Of a stretch of 10,857 nt of DNA, positions 6,105-10,857 are shown in pieces. Below the pieces are notes generated by a model that was not told where the DNA came from, did not search any database, and worked only from the letters and a program-made list of their open reading frames with translations. This DNA comes from an uncultured Acetobacteraceae bacterium (GTDB lineage Bacteria > Pseudomonadota > Alphaproteobacteria > Acetobacterales > Acetobacteraceae). A program made the position numbers and the translations under genes. The stretch covers positions 1 through 10,857 of the forward strand of contig CAIMEK010000784.1 of assembly GCA_903839965.1 (NCBI GenBank), written 5' to 3'. Each line of letters starts with the position of its first letter. Positions within the stretch are counted from its first letter, which is position 1.

Positions 6105-7436
6105 ATGCCGAATATTTCTTCTCCAGTACAAATTCCATCGGACGGAAGCGCAACGATTTCGAAGATGATGCGCCGCCTGATCCCGCTGTTCGTGGTGATG
6201 TTCTTCGTCAACTACCTCGACCGCACGAACATCGGCATCGCCGCGCTGGTGATGAATGCCGACCTCAAGCTGAGCCCGGTGGATTACGGCGTCGCCGCGG
6301 GGATGTTCTCGCTGGCCTATGCGCTGTGCGGCATTCCGGCCAACTTCATGTTCCACAAAATCGGCGCCCGGCGGTGGCTGGGGTGCATCGCGATCGCCTG
6401 GGGGCTGGTCGCCATGGGCACCGGCTTCGTGTTCGACAAGATGTCGCTGAACGTCGCCCGCGTGCTGCTGGGCGTCGCCGAAGCCGGCTTCACGCCGGGC
6501 GTGCTGCTCTACCTGACGCTGTGGTTCCCCTCGCGCGCCCGCGGGCAGGCGTTCGCCACCTTCACCGCCGGCAATCCGATCGCCACGATCGTCGGCGGGC
6601 CGCTGTCGGCGGCGATTCTGGTGCTGCCCGGGCTGGGCATGGGGCTGCACAACTGGCAATGGCTGTTCATCATCGAGGCCCTGCCCGCCCTGTTCCTCGG
6701 CGTGTTCGTGCTGTTCTACCTCGACGACAAGCCGGCCGACGCGACGTGGCTGGCCGAGGAGGAGAAGCGTTGGCTGGTGGAGCAGCTGGCCCAGGAGGAA
6801 AAGGAAAAGGGCAAGGCGGAGACCGGCGGAATCCGGGCGCTGTGGAACGGGCCGACGCTGGCGCTGGCGCTGTGCAAGCTGCTGGACCTCACCTGCAGCA
6901 TCGGCGTGGTGATGTGGCTGCCGCAGATCATCGCCTCGCTCGGCCACATGACCATGCTGCAGGTGAGCTTCGCCAACGGCGTGCCGTTCCTGCTGGCCGC
7001 CGGCACCGCCGTGGTGGTCGCGCACCATTCGGATACGACGAAGGAGCGCACCTGGCACGTCGCGGGGCCGGCCTTCATCGGCGCGCTGGGCTTCCTTGCC
7101 GTGGCGTTCAGCGACAATCTGGTTATCGATGCGTTGGGCATCTGCGTCGCCACCATCGGGTTCTGGACCTCGAACACGCTGGGCTGGACACTGTCGCCGA
7201 AATACCTGTCGGGCGTGGCGCTGGCGTCCGGGCTCGCGCTGGTCAACTCGGTGGGCAACCTGGGCGGCTTCATCGGCCCGTTCACCATCGGCTGGCTCAG
7301 GCAGATCTCCGGCGGTTTCAAGCTGCCGCTCGCGTTCCTGGCGTTCATCCTGACGCTCAACGGCCTGATCGTGCTGATGCTGCACTACGCCGACCAGCGC
7401 CAGCGGCGCAGGGAGCTGGCGGCTCCCGCCGTCTGA
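6105..7436 (+). CDS. MFS transporter, anion:cation symporter (ACS) family
   Basis: This 443-residue inner-membrane protein has about twelve hydrophobic segments and the ACS signature NYLDRTNIG at 36-44 at the end of the first helix. The 2-3 loop carries FHKIGARRWLG. The central cytoplasmic loop (about 205-242) contains DDKPADATWLAEEEKRWL, a typical ACS block before helix 7. Relatives take up organic acids such as tartrate, phthalate, glucarate or 4-hydroxyphenylacetate with a cation; the substrate here is unknown. The ATG at 6105 is preceded by GGGAGGG (6086-6092), spaced a slightly long 12 nt. Starting at M21 or M22 would remove only a hydrophilic leader. It is separated from the operon to its left by a strong inverted repeat, so it may be transcribed alone. 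It converges on the solute-binding protein gene. Confidence 0.9.
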   Translation: MPNISSPVQIPSDGSATISKMMRRLIPLFVVMFFVNYLDRTNIGIAALVMNADLKLSPVDYGVAAGMFSLAYALCGIPANFMFHKIGARRWLGCIAIAWGLVAMGTGFVFDKMSLNVARVLLGVAEAGFTPGVLLYLTLWFPSRARGQAFATFTAGNPIATIVGGPLSAAILVLPGLGMGLHNWQWLFIIEALPALFLGVFVLFYLDDKPADATWLAEEEKRWLVEQLAQEEKEKGKAETGGIRALWNGPTLALALCKLLDLTCSIGVVMWLPQIIASLGHMTMLQVSFANGVPFLLAAGTAVVVAHHSDTTKERTWHVAGPAFIGALGFLAVAFSDNLVIDALGICVATIGFWTSNTLGWTLSPKYLSGVALASGLALVNSVGNLGGFIGPFTIGWLRQISGGFKLPLAFLAFILTLNGLIVLMLHYADQRQRRRELAAPAV

Positions 7437-7451
7437 GGCAGGAGCCATTCA

Positions 7452-7489
7452 GGCCGGGCTATTTCACCACGGCCGGGCTATTTCACCAC
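7452..7489. repeat. Perfect 19-bp tandem duplication over the 3' end of the binding-protein gene
   Basis: GGCCGGGCTATTTCACCAC occurs at 7452-7470 and again, base for base, at 7471-7489 with no gap. On the minus strand the right-hand copy holds the last codons and the TAG stop (7478-7480) of the solute-binding protein. The left-hand copy repeats them in the spacer between two convergent genes. It looks like a recent slippage or duplication event and leaves the protein sequence unchanged. Confidence 0.9.
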
Positions 7490-9058
7490 GATGGTGCGGT
7501 ACGGCAGGAAGGCGTCCGGCATCTGGGCGAGGTCGATATTGCTCTTCGAGGCCCACACGATGACCTGCTGGTGCAGCGGCAGGTAGCCGACGTCCTGCTG
7601 CAAGAGGGTGGTCGTTTCGTCGATCATCGCGTTGCGCCGGGGCTGGTCGGTCTCGATGCCGATCTTCTCGATCAGGGCGTCGATCTTCGGGTTCGAGTAG
7701 CCGCCGTCGTTGACCTCGCCGCGGCCGTTGCCGCGGCTGCCGATCAGCGACCACAGCACGTTGTGGGCGTCGTAGGTCGCCGGGGTCCAGCCCAGCATGT
7801 AGAAGCTCGTGGCGTAGGTCGGCGGGTTGATGGTGGCGAAATGTTTGGTCTTGGTCTGCGCGTTGAGGTCGATCTTCACGCCGATGCGGGCCAGCATGGA
7901 GGCCACCGCCGTGCAGATCGCCTCGTCGTCGGTATAGCGGTCGTTCGGGCAGTCCAGCCCGAGGCGGAAGCCGTTCGGGTAGCCGGCTTCGGCGAGCAGG
8001 GCCTTGGCCTTCTCCACATCCACCGCGGGGCGCTTGTCGAGCGCAGCGTTGTAGCCGTTGATGCCGGGCCCCCACATCATGAAGCTCGGATGTGCCTGGC
8101 CGCGCATGATGCGTGAGGCGATCAGGTTCTCATCGATGGTGAGGGCAAGAGCCTGGCGCACCCGCAGGTCCTTCAGCGGGTTTTTCCCTTTCACGTCGGA
8201 TTTCAGCAGCTCGTCGCGGCTCTGGTCCATGCCGAGGAAGATCGTGCGCAGCTCGGGCGACTGCCACAGCTTCAGCCCCGGGGTCTTGGCGATGCGGTCG
8301 ATGTCCTGCGGCGGCACGGCGTAGACCATGTCCAGTTCGCCGGAGAGCAGGCCGGCCATGCGGGTGGCCGCCGAGCCGATGACGTCGAACTCGACGCGGG
8401 TGAGGTTGTGCTGCGGCTTGTCCCACCAGCCCGGGTTGGGCTCGACGATGGTGCGCCGGTCCGGCTCGCGCAGGGTCAGGCGGAACGGCCCGGTGCCCAT
8501 GGCGTTGCGGACCGCGTAGTTCTCCTCCTTGGAGGTGTTGATCGACGACGGCACCAGGGCGTTGTGCGCCTCGGCCCAGGCCTTCGACATGATGTAGAAG
8601 TTGGTCTGTTCCTGCAGCAGGATCGGGTCGGGCAGCTTCGTCTCGATATCGATGGTGAGGTCGTCGACCCGGCGGATTTCCTTCAGCGCGCCGAGCGGGG
8701 CGCGCATGATCGAGCTGGGCGCCATGATGCGGGAGAACGAGAACACCACGTCGTCGGCGGTGAACGGCGTGCCGTCCTCGAACTTCACGCCCGGGCGCAG
8801 CTTGAAGCGCCATACGGTCGGGCTGGTCTGCTCCCAGGCGACGGCCAACGCCGGTTCGAGCTTGAGGTCGCGGTTCCAGCGCAGCAGCGGCTCGTAGATG
8901 TTGCCCAGGAAGGAGAGCTGCACGGTCTCCTGGCGGGTGTAGGGGTCCATCGCGCCGATGTCGCCATCGTTGGCCCAGCGGAAGCTGGCGGCCTCAGCGG
9001 CGGGCGACAGGCCAAGGGTGGCCAGGAGTGCGGCCGCGGCAAGCAATCGGGTCGACAT
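7478..9058 (-). CDS. Periplasmic ABC transporter substrate-binding protein, family 5 (peptide/nickel type)
   Basis: This 526-residue exported protein has a clear Sec signal peptide, MSTRLLAAAALLATLGLSPA followed by AEA, with likely cleavage after residue 23. The mature part shows the SBP_bac_5 hallmarks: DIGAMDPY near 33-40, NIYEPLLRWNRDLKLEPALA (53-72) and WRFKLRPGVKFEDGTPFTADDVVFSF (83-108, with FEDGTPFTADDVV the core motif). Family members capture oligopeptides, dipeptides, nickel, opines or other small ligands for an ABC importer. GGAGGA (9073-9068) lies 9 nt before the ATG at 9058, which is preferred over an in-frame ATG at 9169 that would add an unlikely 37-residue extension. No importer permease or ATPase gene is in the window. 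It diverges from the acylase gene, which suggests but does not prove a shared substrate. Confidence 0.93.
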   Translation of the reverse strand: MSTRLLAAAALLATLGLSPAAEAASFRWANDGDIGAMDPYTRQETVQLSFLGNIYEPLLRWNRDLKLEPALAVAWEQTSPTVWRFKLRPGVKFEDGTPFTADDVVFSFSRIMAPSSIMRAPLGALKEIRRVDDLTIDIETKLPDPILLQEQTNFYIMSKAWAEAHNALVPSSINTSKEENYAVRNAMGTGPFRLTLREPDRRTIVEPNPGWWDKPQHNLTRVEFDVIGSAATRMAGLLSGELDMVYAVPPQDIDRIAKTPGLKLWQSPELRTIFLGMDQSRDELLKSDVKGKNPLKDLRVRQALALTIDENLIASRIMRGQAHPSFMMWGPGINGYNAALDKRPAVDVEKAKALLAEAGYPNGFRLGLDCPNDRYTDDEAICTAVASMLARIGVKIDLNAQTKTKHFATINPPTYATSFYMLGWTPATYDAHNVLWSLIGSRGNGRGEVNDGGYSNPKIDALIEKIGIETDQPRRNAMIDETTTLLQQDVGYLPLHQQVIVWASKSNIDLAQMPDAFLPYRTIVVK

Positions 9059-9167
9059 TCTGGGGGGTCCTCCGGGAAGACGCTGCACGCAGGTTAGCCC
9101 CCTGCCATTGCGGTGCAAGCACGGGAAGAGGAATGTTGGCCCGCGCCCGCGGCACGGAGGTTGCGCC
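9059..9167. promoter_or_regulatory. Divergent intergenic region between binding protein and acylase
   Basis: These 109 bp must hold promoters for both flanking genes. I find no convincing sigma70 boxes on either strand. There is a nested, imperfect dyad. TGCACGCA (9084-9091) faces TGCGGTGCA (9109-9117), with one bulged base. Inside it, GCAGG (9089-9093) faces CCTGC (9101-9105). It could be an operator controlling both genes. Ribosome binding sites lie at both edges (9068-9073 for the minus gene, 9156-9160 for the plus gene). Confidence 0.4.
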
Positions 9168-10857
9168 ATGTCCCAGCCAGGAACGACCGACTATGCGATT
9201 GCCGGGCTGGAGCAGCCGGCGACGATCGTGCTGGACCGCTGGGGCATTCCGCATATCCGTGCCGCCACGCGCCACGACGTGTTCTTCGCGCAGGGCTTCA
9301 ACGCCGGCCGCGACCGGCTGTGGCAGATCGACACCTGGCGCAAGCGCGGGCTCGGGCGGTTGGCGGCGGAGTACGGGCCGGGCTTCCTGGCGCAGGACCG
9401 CGCCGCCCGGCTGCTGTTGTATCGCGGCGACATGGCGGCCGAATACGCCGCCTACGGCATCGACGACGCCGAGGCGGTGCTGCGCGCCTTTACCGACGGC
9501 ATCAATGCATGGATTGCGCTGACGGATCGGCGGCCCGCGCTGCTGGCGCGCGAATTTGTCGCCATGGGCACCCGGCCCGAACGCTTCGCGCCGGCCGACG
9601 TGCTGCGCATCCGCGGCGTGGCGCTGGCGCGCAACCTGCAGTCGGAAGTGGCGCGCGCGCAGGTGCTGGCCCGCGCCGACGCGCGCACCGACCAGGCCCG
9701 GCTGTCGCTGGAACCGGACTGGACGCCGATCGTGCCGGAGGGGATGGACCTCGGCAGCATCCCGCCGGAGGTGACCGCGACCTATCGGCTGGGCTGCGCG
9801 GAGTTCGACGCCAGCCCGGAGCGGCTGGCCGCGCGGCTGGCCGATGCCTGGCGCTGGAACAAGGTGAACGACCTGGGCGACGTGTATGCCGAGGGCTCCA
9901 ACAACTGGGCGATCGCCGGGTCGCGCACCGCCAGCGGGCGACCGATTTTGGCGAGCGACCCGCACCGCGCGCACGGGCTGCCGGGTCTGCGCTATATCGT
10001 GCACCTGAGCGGCCCGGGCATCGATGTCATCGGCGCCGCCGAGCCGGCGACCCCGGGCCTGCATATCGGCCACAACGCCCGCGCCGCCTTCGCGCTCACG
10101 ATCTTCCCGATCGACCAGGAAGACTTGTATGTCTACGAAACCCATCCTGGCGATCCGACGCTGTACCGCTACGGCGACGGCTGGGAGCGGATGCGCAGCG
10201 TCACCGAAAGCGTGGCGGTCAAGGGCGAGGCCGAGCAGCCCGTCATCCTGCGCTATACGAAGCACGGGCCGGTGCTGCACGAGGACCCGGCCGAGCACCG
10301 CGCCTACGCGCTGCGCACGGTGTGGACCGAGCCGGGCGCCTCGCCCTACATGGCGAGCCTGGCCTATCTCGGCGCGCACAGCCCGCAGGACTACGCCAAG
10401 GCGCTGGCCACCTGGGTGACGCCGTCGACCAACCACATGTACGCCGACGTGGACGGCAACATCGCCTGGTTCGCCGCCGGCGCGGCGCCGGTGCGGGTGG
10501 GCTGGGACGGGCTGCTGCCGGTGCCGGGCAACGGGCGCTACGAGTGGCGCGGCTACGTGCCGTTCGCCGACATGCCGAAGCGGCTGAACCCGGCCAGGGG
10601 GTTCCTGGCCACCGCCAACGAGATGAACCTGCCCGATACCTGGAACTGGCGGGACCGGCCGGTGGGCTTCGAGTGGGCGGAGCATTCGCGCTCCGGGCGC
10701 ATCCTCGAAGTTCTGCGCGCCCAGCCGCACCACGCGCTGGCGGACAGCCTGGCGCTGCAGACCGACGTGCTGTCGATGCCGGCGCGGCGGCTGACCGCCC
10801 TGCTGCATGGCGTGGCGGTGCAGGGCGAGGCCGCGTTCGGGCGCGGCCTGCTGCTGC
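9168..10857 (+). CDS. Penicillin acylase family protein (S45 Ntn-hydrolase), 3' end outside window
   Basis: The 563 residues present cover the alpha chain and much of the beta chain of a self-cleaving acylase that hydrolyses amide bonds (beta-lactam side chains, acyl-homoserine lactones or other N-acyl compounds). The alpha chain has GIPHIRA near 26-32 and AGRDRLWQID at 46-55. The autoprocessing and nucleophile site is G243-S244 in EGSNNWAIAGS. Numbering S244 as beta-1, H266 in SDPHR is beta-23 and N484 in TANEMN is beta-241, the positions used by cephalosporin and penicillin G acylases. GGAGG (9156-9160) is 7 nt before the ATG. No signal peptide is visible: the N-terminus is MSQPGTTDYAIAGLEQPATI, and no exported extension is found upstream. 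Family length suggests about 200 more residues beyond the window. The natural substrate is unknown. Confidence 0.93.
   Translation, partial: MSQPGTTDYAIAGLEQPATIVLDRWGIPHIRAATRHDVFFAQGFNAGRDRLWQIDTWRKRGLGRLAAEYGPGFLAQDRAARLLLYRGDMAAEYAAYGIDDAEAVLRAFTDGINAWIALTDRRPALLAREFVAMGTRPERFAPADVLRIRGVALARNLQSEVARAQVLARADARTDQARLSLEPDWTPIVPEGMDLGSIPPEVTATYRLGCAEFDASPERLAARLADAWRWNKVNDLGDVYAEGSNNWAIAGSRTASGRPILASDPHRAHGLPGLRYIVHLSGPGIDVIGAAEPATPGLHIGHNARAAFALTIFPIDQEDLYVYETHPGDPTLYRYGDGWERMRSVTESVAVKGEAEQPVILRYTKHGPVLHEDPAEHRAYALRTVWTEPGASPYMASLAYLGAHSPQDYAKALATWVTPSTNHMYADVDGNIAWFAAGAAPVRVGWDGLLPVPGNGRYEWRGYVPFADMPKRLNPARGFLATANEMNLPDTWNWRDRPVGFEWAEHSRSGRILEVLRAQPHHALADSLALQTDVLSMPARRLTALLHGVAVQGEAAFGRGLLL

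Noticed and set aside
4524..7448. 974-codon open frame on the minus strand
   Set aside because: It lies opposite four well-supported genes, and its translation is a His/Arg/Gln/Pro-rich run with no domain. It is a by-product of GC-rich codon use.
6092..8116. 674-codon plus-strand frame across the MFS gene and into the binding-protein gene
   Set aside because: It is out of frame with the MFS protein, which has a full set of membrane helices, and its translation is Arg/Gly/Ala-rich noise.
9091..9118. TTGCAC/TAACCT as a minus-strand promoter for the binding-protein gene
   Set aside because: The spacing is plausible (16 nt), but each box matches the consensus at only three of six positions.
9059..9169. 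Longer N-terminus for the solute-binding protein starting at 9169
   Set aside because: It would place 37 residues before a perfect signal peptide, ignore the GGAGGA site at 9068-9073, and begin on top of the divergent acylase start.
8994..10808. 604-codon open frame on the minus strand
   Set aside because: It is antisense to the acylase gene, whose catalytic residues are all in place on the plus strand. The translation is low-complexity Arg/Gly/Val/His.

Overview
The window looks like chromosomal DNA of a GC-rich alphaproteobacterium. Most third codon positions are G or C, the coding sequences are tightly packed, and a DUF2161-type protein of the kind common in Rhodobacterales and Acetobacteraceae is present. 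A Rhodospirillales/Acetobacteraceae origin is my best guess, but this is inference from style and gene content. I see no phage, transposon, CRISPR, tRNA or rRNA.

Region 1 (1-401): the Pro/Ala-rich tail of an upstream reading frame (to 147), then a leader of about 250 bp. The leader has a short AT-rich patch with a perfect 12-bp palindrome (177-188), a textbook Shine-Dalgarno sequence (272-281) feeding a 47-codon small ORF (286-429), and a very stable GC hairpin (350-370). The small ORF runs past the GTG start of the first large gene.

Region 2 (402-6047, + strand): a compact six-gene run. The first four genes are a GldA-like ABC ATPase, a GldF-like ABC-2 permease, a GldG-like auxiliary membrane protein and a DUF4340 membrane-anchored protein. 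These are likely one membrane complex of unknown substrate. They are followed without a gap by a NUDIX hydrolase and then a DUF2161 putative PD-(D/E)XK protein. Gaps are 4, 1, 16, 0 and 30 nt, so I read this as one operon. The DUF2161 gene has no ATG, GTG or TTG where its family N-terminus begins. It appears to start at ATT (5379) behind a good ribosome binding site, or else carries a one-base indel. A 13-bp inverted repeat straddles its stop codon and probably ends the unit.

Region 3 (6105-9058): an MFS transporter of the anion:cation symporter type (+) converges on a periplasmic family-5 (peptide/nickel-type) solute-binding protein (-). The two stops are 41 nt apart, and a perfect 19-bp tandem duplication covers the end of the binding-protein gene, including its stop codon.

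Region 4 (9059-10857): a 109-bp divergent intergenic region, then a penicillin-acylase-family (S45, Ntn-hydrolase) gene on + that runs off the window. Its catalytic Ser, His and Asn fall at the canonical spacing, but it has no visible signal peptide. The binding protein has no permease or ATPase partner in the window.
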